Assembly: GCA_033961575.1 (NCBI GenBank)
Contig: CM066737.1
Location: 84,564,271-84,628,270 of the forward strand
Length of the DNA stretch: 64,000 nt
Direction: 5' to 3'
From: Aselliscus stoliczkanus
Taxonomy: Eukaryota > Chordata > Mammalia > Chiroptera > Hipposideridae
The position numbers and the translations under genes are program-made. The notes under the pieces were generated by a model. It ran no database searches. It had not been told where the DNA came from and saw nothing but the letters and a program-made list of their open reading frames with translations. This document shows, in pieces, positions 45,807 through 57,442 of this stretch. Numbering within the stretch: position 1 is the first letter of the stretch; each line of letters opens with the position of its first letter.

Positions 45807-47428
45807 GAGTAGACATTCAGTATTATTCAGCTTCAGCTTCAGTTGTACAGTGCCGTGGTCAGCCATCTACACCATCCATGAAGTGGTCTTCCTAATAAGA
45901 CAAGTATACATCGGACACCCTACAAAATCTTTACAACATTATTGATTATATTCCCCAAACTGTCTTTCATATCCCTGTGGCAACCTTGTGGCTACCAATT
46001 TATGCTTTCACTTGGGTATTCTTTACCCTTGATTCCTCCATGTAAAATTTAGGATTTTACTTGTCAATTTCTATGAGAAATTTTATTGGAATTTTTATTG
46101 AAGTTGTATGGGAGATATAAATTAATTTGTGGAGAGCTATCCTTTTCATAACATGGAATATTTCAATTCTTGAATGTGGTGTAAATCTTTTATATCTGAG
46201 TTCTTTGACTTAAGTTTTATAATTTTTTCCATCTCGTTCCATCCTTCTACATTTTTAGTTTGGTTTACTCCTATTATCTTTAATTTTTAATGTTTTTATA
46301 AATAGTAATTTTAGAGTTGCATGTTCTAAATGTTGTATGCTGAAATGCTATTGAATTTAAAATATTGGACTTATATGTGTCTAACTTGATATGATCTTCA
46401 TAGGTTTAAAATTTTACCAGTCGATTCTTTTAATTTCCTATATGGAAAATCATCTAATCTAAAGATAATGATGGTTTTGTAATTTATTTTCCTATTCTTA
46501 CACATTTTATATCTCTTAACACCCTGCATGAACTATGTTCTTCAGTAAAATGTATTAGAGAGGTAATGATAATAAGCATCCTTGCCTTTTCTATTTTATT
46601 TAAGGGGAATTAATTTATAGTCCGATATCCATAATAATGTCTCTTCTAGGTTTATGATAGCAAGCTTTAACAATTTAAAGAATATCTCTTCTATTCCTGT
46701 TTAAGAGTATTATCATAAATGGTTTTGGAATTTTATCACATATTTTTCTGCATCTATGGAAATAATTGTATGATTCTCTTTAATTTGTAAATGTGCTGGA
46801 TGAAATGAAAAGGAATTTTAGATTTTCTAACATTAAGCAAACCTAGCAATACTGACATACACCCAGGCTGGACATGATCTGTTAATATATTTATAGTATA
46901 TTAGTAATATATATTAATAGATATCATTTACTTCATTAACAATTATTGCATCTATATTCAGTAGAGACATTGATCTAAAATTTACCTTTCTCATACTGTT
47001 ATTATCTGCTTTTATAATCAAAAACTTCTAACTTCATAAAACAAATTACGGCACATTCTCTCGTATTCTATTCTCTGGAAGAATTTGTACAAAGTTTGAT
47101 ATATCAGTTTCTTGAAAGTTTAGTAAAACTTGCCTGTAAAAACATCAGAGGATGGTGTTTTCTTTGTGGAAAGATTTTAAGATTTGATTCAAAGACTTTT
47201 CTATTTTTTCCAAGTATCGTTTTAGTAAATTATATTTTTTCTACAGATTTCCCATTTAAGTTTTCAAATGTACTGGAATAAATGTCTTCATAGTATTTTG
47301 ACTATCTCATTTTTCTCGATTGGATATATGGTTATGCCCCATTTTTCCTAATATTATTTAGTTGTGTCTTCTCTCTTTTTTGTTCCTCATCAACTTCACT
47401 GTATTCATGTCCATTGTATCAGTTTTTC
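44560..47428 (-). repeat. Old L1 (antisense), ORF2 and 3' parts
   Basis: 45598-45985 is an antisense L1 3' end (CAGTTTCAGGTGTACAAAAC, CTACCCCTCTGACATTGTAT, CATATCCCTGTGGCAACC) with an AT microsatellite in it. 44990-45560 and 46000-47100 read as strongly diverged antisense L1 (CACCATTTGTTGAATAG, AAGCATCCTTGCC, TTTTCTGCATCTATGG). Internal boundaries are uncertain; more than one insertion is likely. Confidence 0.55.
45756..45800 (+). repeat. (AT)n microsatellite
   Basis: About 22 AT units, self-complementary. Confidence 0.97.
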
Positions 47429-47459
<31 letters not shown>

Positions 47460-47888
47460 TTTTATTGGGGAATTGGCGGAGGGGAACAGCGTTGGGGAAT
47501 TGGGGAAGGGGAACCGATAAGTTGTTGTCTTTTTGTTCTTCAGTTTAGTTGCGGAGGATGTTGCTTCACTGTTGGTATCGTCATTGCGCTCTTCCTGGAT
47601 GAGGCAGATCGGTCGCCGGCCTCTTGATGGTCGCTCACCGCGGCTATTGGCAGCTCACGCTTGGCTGCCAGCCACTCACGCTGGCTGCGGGCCACTCACT
47701 GTAGCCCACGGCAGCCCACTGCAGCAGGGGCTGCAGCCCACACCATCACCGGGGCTCGCACAGCCCAGCTCCAGGTGGAACTGTTGTTAGCTGTAGAGGG
47801 CAGTGTCACTGGCCCTCATGTGGGATCCGAACCGGGGCCGCTGGCATCCCAAAACCAGCGCTTAACCAATGCGCCACTCGGCCGGCCC
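47429..47888 (-). repeat. Long tRNA-derived SINE (460 bp), antisense
   Basis: T-run, TTTTATTGGGGAATTGGCGG, body with GGATGAGGCAGATCGGTCG and repeated GGCTGC/CACTCA units, GGGCAGTGTCACTGGCCC, GCCACTCGGCCGGCCC. Perfect 17-bp duplication CATTGTATCAGTTTTTC at 47412-47428 and 47889-47905. Confidence 0.96.
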
Positions 47889-47905
47889 CATTGTATCAGT
47901 TTTTC

Positions 47906-48555
47906 AAAGAACTAACTGTTAACCTCAGTGAGCCTATGGTCTATATATTTGTTTTCTATCCATTAATTTCTATTCTTTTTCATTTAATCTTCCCTCCACA
48001 TTTCTTTGGTTTAATCTATTTCAAATCATCTTTTGTCTAATATCAGTATGTAAGAATATTTATTTACATCTAAGTACCATTTTTGCTGCATTTCATAAGT
48101 ATATTTACTTATTTGTTTTTTGCTTAACTACTGGAATTTTGGTGTTTATTTATTTATTTTTTGAGGGCAGTACCACTGGCCCTCATATGTGGGACCGAAC
48201 CAAGGCCACTGGCTTCCCAAGCCAGCACTTAACCACTGTGCCACTCGGCTGGCTCCAGAAGTGGCTGTTTTAATTTGAGTCTTCAACTCTAATACTCAAA
48301 CGGTTTACAGTATTTGATTGTATTATATATTCATGATTCTCAATAAATGTTGTTTTCATGTTTTGATATATAATATTTTAACTCTTTATTTGCAAAATTC
48401 AATAAGATATATCCTCTGATTTTCTATAAAAGATTTTTTTAACATTTCCAAATGTATGGGAGATCTTGTTAATATTTGCTTCATTGATTTTTAGTTTATC
48501 ATTATTATCAGAAATATATTCTATAAGCTATCAACTCTTTAAAAATTATTAAACC
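47906..48555 (-). repeat. Old antisense L1-like intron with a short SINE at 48151-48256
   Basis: 48151-48256 is an antisense short SINE (TTGAGGGCAGTACCACTGGC, GCCACTCGGCTGGCTCC). The surrounding T-rich text is probably old antisense L1. Confidence 0.6.
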
Positions 48556-48557
48556 TG

Positions 48558-48996
48558 GGGGCCAGCCGAGTGGCGCATTGGTTAAACGCTGGTTTTGGGA
48601 TGCCAGCGGCCCCGGTTCGGATCCCACGTGTGGGCCAGTGACACTGCCCTCTACAGCTAACAACAGCTCCACCTGGAGCTGGGCTGTGCGAGCCCTGGTG
48701 ATGGTGTGGGCTGCAGCCCCTGCTGCAGTGGGCTGCCGTGGGCTACAGTGAGTGGCCCGCAGCCAGCGTGAGTGGCTGGCAGCCAAGCATGAGCTGCCAA
48801 TAGCCACGGTGAGCGACATCCAGAGGCCGGCGACCAATCTGCCTCATCCGGGAAGAGCGCAATGACGATACCAACAGTGAAGCAACATCCTCCGCAACTG
48901 GACTGAGGAACAAAAGGACAGCAATTTGTCTGTTTCCCTTCCCCGATTCCCCAATGCTGTTCCCCTCCACCAATTCCCCAATAAAATCTTTAAAAA
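48558..48996 (+). repeat. Long tRNA-derived SINE (439 bp), sense
   Basis: GGGCCAGCCGAGTGGCGCA head, GGTTCGGATCCCACG B box, body nearly identical (inverted) to 47429-47888, AATAAAATCTTTA tail. Perfect 17-bp duplication AAAAATTATTAAACCTG. Confidence 0.96.
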
Positions 48997-49477
48997 AAAA
49001 ATTATTAAACCTGAACTATAGGATGATACACTCTCAGTTTTTGTAAATATTCCATGTATGATTGAGAAAAATGTGTACTCTTTTATTTCAGGGTTTGGTA
49101 CTTTATAACACTATTTTAAGATTAGTTTTAGTGTTTCAAATAACATGGTATCAAGTAAGTGAAGCTTTTAAATATCTTGCTCAAATCCTCCTTATCCATG
49201 CAAATGTTTTTATCTTCTGGACTCATCAATAATTGAGATATATGTTGATATAACCTAAGGGATAATTTTCTTGTTATTTTTGAGGTTTTTATATTTTAAA
49301 ACTACTTTAACTGTGCCCAGAATTTTAGAATTCTGATAGTTTCCAGGTGAGTCACATCTTTTATAATTATTTAATGACTCTTCTATATTAAAAATATGCT
49401 TTACCTCTTAAAGGTTACCACACGTAAAATTAATACTGCTTCCCAGCTTTATTTTGGTTATGCTTATGTATCTTTTT

Positions 49478-49612
49478 TTTAAATTAGCTTCAAGTGTACA
49501 AAACAACATAATGATTAGACATTTACACCCCTCACAAAGTGATAACAGCCCCAAGTCTAACACCCCTCTGACATCATACACAATTATTACAATATCATTG
49601 ACATTCGCTGAT
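49478..49612 (-). repeat. L1 3' end, antisense
   Basis: TTAGCTTCAAGTGTACAAAA, CCCCTCACAAAGTGATAAC, ACACCCCTCTGACATC. Confidence 0.75.
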
Positions 49613-49629
49613 ATATCTTTTGCTAAGAT

Positions 49630-49848
49630 TTTACTTGGGAGATTCTCAACTGCGAGTGGGTTTGCTCCCCAGGGGACATGTAGCAATGTGTGGAAACATT
49701 TTTCTTCTGCCACAACTGGGGAGGTATGTTACTGGGAGACACCAGGGAGGCTGCTAAACATCCTACAATGTACAAGATAGCCTTCAACAGAAAAGAATTA
49801 TCCGCCTCAAAATGTTAACAGTTCTGAAGTTGAGAAACCCTGCTTTAC
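49630..49848 (+). mobile_element. MER20-type hAT element
   Basis: ATTCTCAACTGCGAGTGGG, CCCCAGGGGACATGTAGCAA, CCACAACTGGGGAGG, GCTAAACATCCTACAATG, AAGTTGAGAAACCCTG: the MER20 order. Shared by placental mammals. Confidence 0.88.
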
Positions 49849-50470
49849 TTCAATCTTTCTTTGTCCTTATATTTCATATTTACTCCTTTTAACAAGCAGT
49901 TGAATTCTTTTATTTACTATAACATTCAATCTTTTAACTTGAGTAATTTATTTACATTTTATTGTATTACCCAACTATTTAGAGAGTTTTGCCACCATTT
50001 TTGTTTTAGTTTTCTCTTACTTTTTAAAGTATGCATCTTTTTCTCTTAACAAGTTAACTGAGGTTTTGTTTGTTCCTTTACCACTTGTTTAGGTATACAA
50101 TCTTATGTTTAGTGGCTAGCCTTACATTTTTACCCTACACAATTTTTAAAAATAATTTCTCAGTTATATTTGGGTCATTTATAAATATACAGTATGTAAG
50201 TATATATTTATATAATATATATTGTATAATCCCATGTTAATTACTAATTTTTTATAATGCCACCTTTTAAACATAAATTATTTATATTGTGTCTGATAAT
50301 TCCAATATCTGAATTACTGAAGAGTCTAAATCTCAAGATGACTGTTTGTGCTGACTAAATTAGAGTCTTCCCCTCCACGGGAATTTTGTGATGCCTGGTG
50401 TTGTGCTCATGTCTGGATGGTAGAAATACGTGGAAATTGAAATATGGGCCCAAACTGAGGAGGGTTTCAT
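49849..50470. other. Intron, old L1-like text
   Basis: GTCTGATAATTCCAATATCT and nearby text suggest an old L1; otherwise nothing. Confidence 0.35.
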
Positions 50471-50479
50471 TTAGAGTAG

Positions 50480-50675
50480 AGGTTCACAAAGTGCAGTCCA
50501 TGGCTTGACAGTATCAGGGTCATCTGGAAACTTATTAGAAGTACAAATGATTATATCTCATTTCAGGCTTCCTGAATCATAAATTCTGGGAATGAGACCC
50601 AACAACCTGTTTTAAAAAGTACTTCAGGTGATACTACTATACACTAACCTTTCAGAACCACTGATCTAGAGAAGA
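50480..50675 (+). mobile_element. MER5A-type hAT element
   Basis: AGAGGTTCACAAAGTGCAGT, CATCTGGAAACTTATTAGAA, TTCAGGTGATACTACTATAC, CAGAACCACTG follow MER5A. Confidence 0.88.
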
Positions 50676-50943
50676 TTTGCTTGCCTCTGCTGATAGGTAG
50701 AAGGACTTACTCATACGAAACCATTTTAGCCCCTTCCATTGTTCCTAGATTAATCCAAGAATCTGAGAGTAAATTTTCCTACCTTGAAGTTGTCCTGAAA
50801 TTGAAGAACAAGCCTGCATTTGGGATGATATTATATAGCTCACTCCTCCTCCTGTGCTTTCAGTTTATAAGTATATTTTTTATTTTGGTTTGCTTTGATT
50901 TGAGTCCTTTGGAGACTTCCCATACTTCTCAGAAGCCCAGCAA

Positions 50944-50946
<3 letters not shown>

Positions 50947-50988
<42 letters not shown>
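50947..50988 (+). repeat. (CA)n microsatellite
   Basis: About 21 CA units. Confidence 0.97.
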
Positions 50989-50991
<3 letters not shown>

Positions 50992-51104
50992 TACCTGTTT
51001 TGTAGTGTGAGGGCTCACAATGTATGTAGGCCAATACAGTATTAGGATATGGGCTGTTTATAATTCTTTTAATGAAAAGATTGCATTCAATTAAGTGTAT
51101 GCAC

Positions 51105-51755
51105 GAGTTAGGCAGAATTCCAAGATGGCCCCCAAGAATCCTGTCCCTTGGCGTACAAACTATGTATGATTCCCAACCCTTGGGTGCAGGACCTATGAAT
51201 ATGATGAGATACCACTTTGGTGATTAAGTTATGTTATGTGGCAATGATAAAGGGAATTTCCATATATAATTAAGGTCCCTAGATAAATGAATTTGAGTAA
51301 AGCAAAAGGAAGATTATCATACAAATACATGAGATCCTAAAATAAGAGTTCGAGTCATAGACAGAAAAGTCAGAGAGATAATTGGTCTACTTCTGCTTTG
51401 ACTGAGTAAAGTACCGTGGTATGAGGAAGAACCACAATGGCCGGGATTTGAGGGTGGCCTGTAAGATCCAAGAGTGGTCCCACCCACAGCTAGCAAGAAA
51501 ATGATGTCTTAGTGCTACAACTGCAAGGATAAATTCTGCCAACAACCAGAGAGCTTGGAGGAGGACTGAGCCTCAGATGAGACTGCTGCTACAGCCGACA
51601 CTTAGATTTCTGCCGAGACTGTGAGCAGAGGACACAGCTAAACTGATCCAGACTCCTGACCTAAAGCAACTGTAAGATAACCGACTCATGTTTTAAGGCA
51701 CCAAGTCTGTAGTAATTGGTCACATAGCAATAGAAATCTAATACCCTGAGTTTTT
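51105..51755 (+). repeat. Old MaLR/ERVL-type LTR
   Basis: GGCAGAATTCCAAGATGGCC, GATTAAGTTATGTTATGTGG, CAACTGTAAGATAACCGACT, AAGGCACCAAGTCTGTAGT and GCAATAGAAATCTAATACCC follow an MLT-like LTR consensus of about 650 bp. Confidence 0.65.
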
Positions 51756-51994
51756 AAGCTTGCTTCTTACACCGTGAAGAGAGACAGGCCAAAAATTTTT
51801 ACATGACAATTAAATGGCTGTGAGATAACTGAATGGGCTTTTTCTGGTATTTTTTATTTAAGTGTACAGTTAAATATTGTAATACTCTGTTCCAAGTACA
51901 GAAACAAGTCAGACATTACTCATGACTCATATAGCACAAATACAAACAAAAAAGCACATAAGGAAAATATGGTAAATTCACGTTAAGCATTTAC

Positions 51995-52190
51995 CTGTAA
52001 TAACTTTGTGATAAAATGGTGATATCCATCTCAGCCATTATCTCCAGAGGAACAGGGGTGAAAAATACGTATGGAGGATTAAACAATAACGTAGGTAATT
52101 TTACCTCTCCAACCAGATGTAATGTTTGATAGCAAAGTGGATTACCATTTAAAAGTAGAGGAATATTAGCTGTGTATTTTTTAGGATGAT
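51995..52190 (-). CDS. CFAP47: CFAP47 exon (first of the series), Ig-like/ASH repeat
   Basis: 196-nt exon. The acceptor is a T-rich tract ending CCATTAG at 52191; the donor is ACAG|GTAAATG. It enters with two bases of a codon and leaves with AG, completed to AGG (Arg) by the next exon. The open frame reads HPKKYTANIPLLLNG, then VKLPTLLFNPPYVFFTPVPL, the alternating hydrophobic pattern of the beta-sandwich Ig-like (ASH/MSP-type) repeats that make up much of CFAP47: the end of one repeat and the opening strand of the next. The other frames of this interval are closed. The preceding exon was not found between here and 64000, so that intron is at least 11.8 kb. Identity rests on frame continuity with the later exons and on family resemblance. 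Confidence 0.85.
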
Positions 52191-53450
52191 CTAATGGAAA
52201 AAAAAATAAGTATTTCAGATTAGTTCACACACACACACACACACACCAAAAAAAGCATTTACACAGTTTAAACCTTACTAAATATTAAAATGTACTATGA
52301 AGTTACAGCTCAATGGGGCAGAACAGATTGCCCAGAAATTGGACTTGTCCTGCCACGGAACTTAAGACATGCAATGAAGAGTCACTGAAATAAAAATCTT
52401 TCAAAGTGTACTATGTCTAAAAATAGAGCAAGTCTCCTTAATGTAGATTTTCATTATTATGGAAAAACACACATACGTTAAGGAAACAGTGGAACAGGAC
52501 TTCTTTTCTTGATTGTTTTCTGTGCCTTAATAGAGGCCGACCAACCCTTTAGTATATGCATTATAAAGATGAAGTCAGATAACTGCCTCTGAGATTTAAG
52601 TTTTATAAATGTGTTACAGGCATGTTTAATTTTTTTAAGAGTTAGGTTGGGATTCTAAGGAGGGAACCCACAGATATGACTGCTTGGGCTCAGCTCCGTA
52701 CTGAAGGAAAAGTCAAAAGGAAATGTCTCTTATTGCCTTCTAGGTTGTCCAGTTCATTTCATCTGGATATAAATGTTAGTAGAGACAGAAAGGAGAAGCT
52801 CTGTATAAAAATACAGATGGTGGCTTTAGCTGAATTAGCTTTGTTCTGTTTCGTTCAGGACCACACACAATACAAACTGAGCAGAAATACACAGAAATAA
52901 ATACATAAGGAAACCTAATTATATTTACAAAACAAATTTCAGAATGCAGAGAATTACTTGATGTTTTCTATATTTCAGAGTTCTAAACAGAGGTAATAAA
53001 AGATGAAACATTTGTTTAAACCTACTAATCACAGTATCCTACGAACTGTTTCTCACACATAAAACTAGAGCAATTACACAATATACCATGATAAGAAATG
53101 TAGTAAGACATCAAGTTAATGCAACATGGTGCTAACAGAATATTATTGAGAGAGAACACATAGCTCAATGAACTCTCTAAAAAGCTATAATAGGTTCTTA
53201 TCCTGCCTTTTCTATTGATAACATAGCTAGTCATGGGTATTTCATTTAGATTGCTATATGTGCAAAACAGTAGCGTCCCAAAAATTCTGATGGAAGTGAT
53301 TTACTGAGGGAATGGTCTCAGGAGTAACCTATAGGTAAGTAAAGGGGGAAGCAGAAGAGGGCAGAGCAAGATGCTATGAAAAGCTGTGGTTTTAGAATCC
53401 AGATTCAACTTGATCACACAGGGAGGTCTGGATATAAATCCACCAGAGAG
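52191..53450. other. CFAP47 intron, (CA)n at 52225-52246
   Basis: No gene or transposon recognised. The minus frame at 53025-53234 has no splice context. Confidence 0.45.
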
Positions 53451-53807
53451 GGCCAGCTGAGTGGCTCAGTTGGTAAGAGGACTAGCTCTGAACAACAGGA
53501 CTGCTGATTTGATTCCCACATGGGCCAGTGAGCTGTGCCAGGAAGCTGCGCCCTCTACAGCTAAGGTTATGAACAACAGCTCAAACTGGAGCTGGGCTGC
53601 CTTGAGCGGCTGGCGACCAGCAGCCTGCGAGAGCTGCCCTGAGCTAGCTGCATAAGCGATGGTGAGCGGCCATCCGACGGCCAGTGACCGACTGCCTCGG
53701 CCGGGAAGAGCGCAATGATCATAATACCATCATGGGCCAGTGAAGCGATGTCCTCCACCACTCGACTGAAGAACAACGGCTCAGAGGTGGGGGAAGGGGG
53801 GAGAATT
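53451..53807 (+). repeat. Long SINE variant without an A tail
   Basis: GGCCAGCTGAGTGGCTCAGT head, GATTTGATTCCCACATGGGC B box, body of GAGCTGGGCTGCC, CTCGGCCGGGAAGAGCGC, ending in a GGGGGAAGGGGGG purine stretch. Flanked by CACCAGAGAG on both sides (53441-53450, 53808-53817). Confidence 0.88.
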
Positions 53808-53817
53808 CACCAGAGAG

Positions 53818-55540
53818 ATTGTCCCACAGCACAGGAAAGTTGGCTGGGCCACCTGAGACAGTGGTGGCGGTGAGGCTTAAACTCCTAGGCATCTCTGCAT
53901 GAGACATCTTCCTTCAGCCAAGGGCAATCCTCTGGAGAAGGGGAAAGACATAACCTATCAACAGTCAACACCCACAAGTGAGAGATGGATAGAAAAGTCC
54001 GGTCATGGGAAACTGGATGGGCCAAAACAGCATATATAACAGGTTACCATCCTAATACTGCTTCATACCTAAGAATAATTAGGAAAAATAACAGGTAAGT
54101 TACTATAACACCCTTTTAAACAGAAAAATAGTTTGGAAGTGGCATTTGGTATGCTTATCTAGTTATGGCATATAACTATAAAGGTACTGAAGCAGATGCT
54201 TTAAATTAGAGACAAATACTAGTACAGACATTCTCAAAACAACAAAAAAGTCTTCATAGCTGCTTTTTCCAAGCACCTTCTTGCTGCTCCTTTGTTCTGG
54301 TCTGCTTAAAGAAGTTAGCTGTCAATACCTTCACTTCCTGAAGCTCATTACCAGAAAAATTCTATGTTTTCATGCAACAAAAATTCTATGTTTTCACGTT
54401 GAGAATTTTCTAAGGTATGTGCACCTTGGGTGTCAGGCTTGGAAACATAAGGCTAGTTACATGAGAATAAAGAACATGCTTATCTAAGGGGAGTAAACGT
54501 CTAGCCTCACAAATTGCATTCAGGAACATAGATTCAGAAGGAATTGGAGATTTGCTGAGAGAGTGTGACTCACCTATACTATCACATCCCCAGCCTCTGT
54601 CCCTGTGGCAGTCCCAAGAAAGGACAATAAAGGCAGAGTGAAAGGTAAAACCACTTCACTAACACTCTTCAGAGCACTGAGTGTATAAGGCAGCCCTACT
54701 AGGTGGCCAGTACAACAGGGTCTAGCCAGGGGATGTCTGCCCAACTTGAGGTGATGCTAATGGCAAAAGGTGCATCTACAAGGCAAAGGAATTAGAAGGG
54801 TACATAAAGGCCCTGGCCATGGCTTCGGATAAAAAAGGCTTACCCCACAGTCAGATTTCAAGAGGAGAAAATGGCAGCACGAAAGTATAATCAATCACCA
54901 ATGCCCGTTAGAAGAAAATGGCAGATGCTACAGGATAGCCCAAAGAACAAGCCAAGGTCTCACCAGGTGTAAATGGAAGATATCTTAAGTCAATTAGAGA
55001 CCCACATTCCTCAAGAGGCTGTGGGAAGTAAACAAGCTGCTTTCTGTGCTGCTTATTACCCTGGCCTTCTAAAACTTCTGTGGTCTAGATGTATCGCCTA
55101 CTATATACATCTAGGCTGTATGTTATAGCCTATTGCTCCTAGGCTACAAGCCTCTACACCAGGTTACTGTACAAAACAACACGAGTTTATATCATGCACA
55201 AGAGAAAATGATGCAATCAAGAGACATGGTAAATATGAGATGTATGAGGTTGCTGCCGGCATAGCATGGCATACTGTTTTATAGTACACATTTTTAATAA
55301 GTAGAAAGAGTAGACTCTAAAATAATGATAAAAAGTATAGTGTAGTAAATACATAAACCAGTAACATAGTCATTTATTATCATTATCAAGTATTATGTAG
55401 TGTACATAACTGTAAGGGCTATACTTTTTATGACTATCAGCACAGTAAGTTCTTTTACACCAGTATCACCATAAATATGTGAGTAATGCACTGCACTACA
55501 ACTTTACATGATTACTTTGTATACTGCGACTTGAATAAAT
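53818..55540. other. CFAP47 intron; unclassified old repeat near 55080-55540
   Basis: TATTGCTCCTAGGCTACAAG and CCAGGTTACTGTACAAAAC at 55120-55180 belong to a dispersed mammalian repeat that I recognise but cannot name. The rest holds nothing I can support. Confidence 0.35.
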
Positions 55541-56390
55541 TTGTTTATTAGTTAGAAGAGGTGTTTTTGGTGGAGTGTTTAGGGTTTTCTCTGTATAAAA
55601 TCATGTCATCTGCAAACAGGGAAAATTTTACTTTATCTTTTCCAGTTAAATGCCCTTTATTTCTTTCTTGCCTAATTTTTATGGCTAGGACTCCCAGTAT
55701 AATGTTGAGTAGAAGTGGTGATAGTAAGCCTCTTTGCCTTGTTCCTGCTATTAATAGTAAAGCTTTCACTTTTTCACCATTGAGTATGATGTTACCATGG
55801 GCTTTTTATATGTAGCTTTTACGACGTTCAGGAAATTTCTCTCAATTCCTAGTTTTTTAAAGTTTTTATCATGAAAAACTGTTGAATTTTATCAAATGCC
55901 TTTTCTGCATCTATTGGGATAATTGTGTTATTTTTATCCTTCATGCTGCTAACATGGTTTATCACATTAAGTGATTGGAGTATGTCGAACCATCCTTGCA
56001 TCAGAGGGATGAATTCCACTTGATCATGGCATATGATCCTTCAATGTAGTGTTGAATTAAGTTTGCCGGTATTTTGTTGAAAATTTTTGCATCAAAATTC
56101 ATCAGGAATACTGGCCGTAGTTTATTTTCTGATAGTCTCTCTGTCTAGATTTGTTATCAGGGTAATGCTGTCCTCATAGAATGAGTTTGAATGTGTTCCT
56201 GCCTCTTCAATTTTTTGGAAGGGTTTGAGAAGGACTGGCATTACTTCTTTAAAGATTTGGTAGAATTATCCAGTAAAGCCATCTGGCCCTTGTCTATTAT
56301 TTGTTGATACATTTTTAATTGATGATTCAATCTTTTTATTGGTCGTAGGTCTGTTGAGCCCATGGTTTTTAAAACAGATCTTAGAAGGAA
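55541..56390 (-). repeat. L1 ORF2 fragment (reverse transcriptase), antisense
   Basis: On the minus strand [18 protein letters not shown] contains the ADD catalytic motif of L1 reverse transcriptase, preceded by [19 protein letters not shown] and AIKIRQE. The rest to about 56390 reads the same way with frame breaks (GAGAAGGACTGGCATTACTT on plus). Confidence 0.9.
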
Positions 56391-57002
56391 ACAAATGCTT
56401 CAGTTTTTAATGGAAGGTAAGGACCAAACACTCAAAACCCTAACATAAGATATGAGCGTATGCTAAATATGTAATTAATGTCCAGGTAATGTTAGTGGAA
56501 ATGGTAGAACTAGGACCTCTGAAAATCCAGTCCTCCATGAAAGCAGTAACAACACTGGCAAAAACTCAAAATCAAACATTTTCAGAACTCTGGATATTAG
56601 CCAGAAGCTTGCAATAATCCAAGGAGCATTTATTAAGAGAAATTCATGAACTTCAGTAAGAACAGTACGCTGTTTGGTGTTTTAACTTGTCTTTTCCCAT
56701 CAGCTGTCCTTAGCTCTGTGTATCCTTAAATCAGCAGGTCTCTATCAAGGTAGCTTAAACCCCAGCAGCCTAGCAAGAACCTGGAAGGGACACAATGGGT
56801 TTGGAGCTTCCCCAAAAGCCCCACACCCAGACAATTTTCACTATTTGACCACTCTGAGACTTCCTGGTGGGGGCAGGGGGACACATTCTAATAGCTTTCT
56901 TTTATTTTATCTGACTCAGAAGGAATACACCAGGATATTTATCAAAAAAATTATCACAAATTGTTTAACATCACAGCTGTCTGTGGCATTGATAACATTT
57001 TT
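56391..57002. other. Intron, no recognised feature
   Basis: Nothing supported. Confidence 0.5.
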
Positions 57003-57008
57003 GGCAAA

Positions 57009-57436
57009 TGTTGGGGGCCATGCAGGATAGTTTTAGCCTGAGAAATACATGTTGTTACATGTTGTTCTCATTTGTCCCACCTGGGAGATGTTCTTCACTA
57101 TTGAAGTTTGTGGAGAGAATGACCAGTTCCAGTGAATGCACAAGAAGAAAGATGTTTGTCTGTATACTCGAAACTAGTAGCCTAGGAGACTGACCTTTAG
57201 GCTTCCATTGAGTAGTTAATAGATTACTAGCAGGAGTAGTCATGCATGCCTGTCATTTTCTGTTCAACATGTACCCTCAGATGTATACAGTATATAAAGC
57301 CTGTAAGAAATAAACCGGAGAGCTCTCTCTCTCCATTTTCTGTCTTTTACTGCAACAAACAGTTTCTGTCTTTTATCGACCGCCAACGCCGTGTACACCT
57401 TCTCGAACCCTGGTCAGCGGAGGCAGGTCCCCCGCA
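57009..57436 (+). repeat. Solo ERV LTR (428 bp), probably class II
   Basis: Begins TGTTGGGGGCC and ends GTCCCCCGCA (inverted terminal match TGNNGGGGG). A perfect 6-bp target duplication GGCAAA lies at 57003-57008 and 57437-57442. TATATAAAGCC near 57290 is the TATA box, AATAAA near 57311 the poly-A signal, followed by a CT-rich R/U5. No internal retroviral sequence adjoins, so it is a recombination remnant. A 6-bp duplication favours betaretrovirus-like (ERVK-type) origin. Confidence 0.9.
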
Positions 57437-57442
57437 GGCAAA

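Larger units (their letters stand above)
6547..52190 (-). other. CFAP47: CFAP47 gene, internal part (8 exons, 7 introns)
   Basis: The eight exons listed separately lie in transcript order from high to low coordinates and total 1317 nt. Every intron begins GT and ends AG, and split codons rejoin at each junction (R, W, V, G, R, N, then phase 0). The translated pieces resemble my recollection of CFAP47, notably YNKTIYDV-LSGK-SSQSLP and SKRAWTDV-LQ-YK. CFAP47 is a protein of about 3,200 residues in human, a component of motile axonemes linked to sperm flagellum defects, and X-linked; these are established facts. X-linkage of this window is inference. The first and last exons, promoter and polyadenylation site lie outside. 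Introns are about 9.1, 10.6, 4.1, 1.3, 9.4, 8.7 and 1.1 kb. No nested gene was recognised in them. Confidence 0.85.

Noticed and set aside
49408..49780. Overlapping frames of 101 and 108 codons on both strands
   Set aside because: They run across an L1 3' end and a MER20 element.
54540..54620. Possible CFAP47 exon with a GTGAG donor on the minus strand
   Set aside because: No suitable acceptor or CFAP47-like peptide; the frame does not match the phase needed upstream of 52190.
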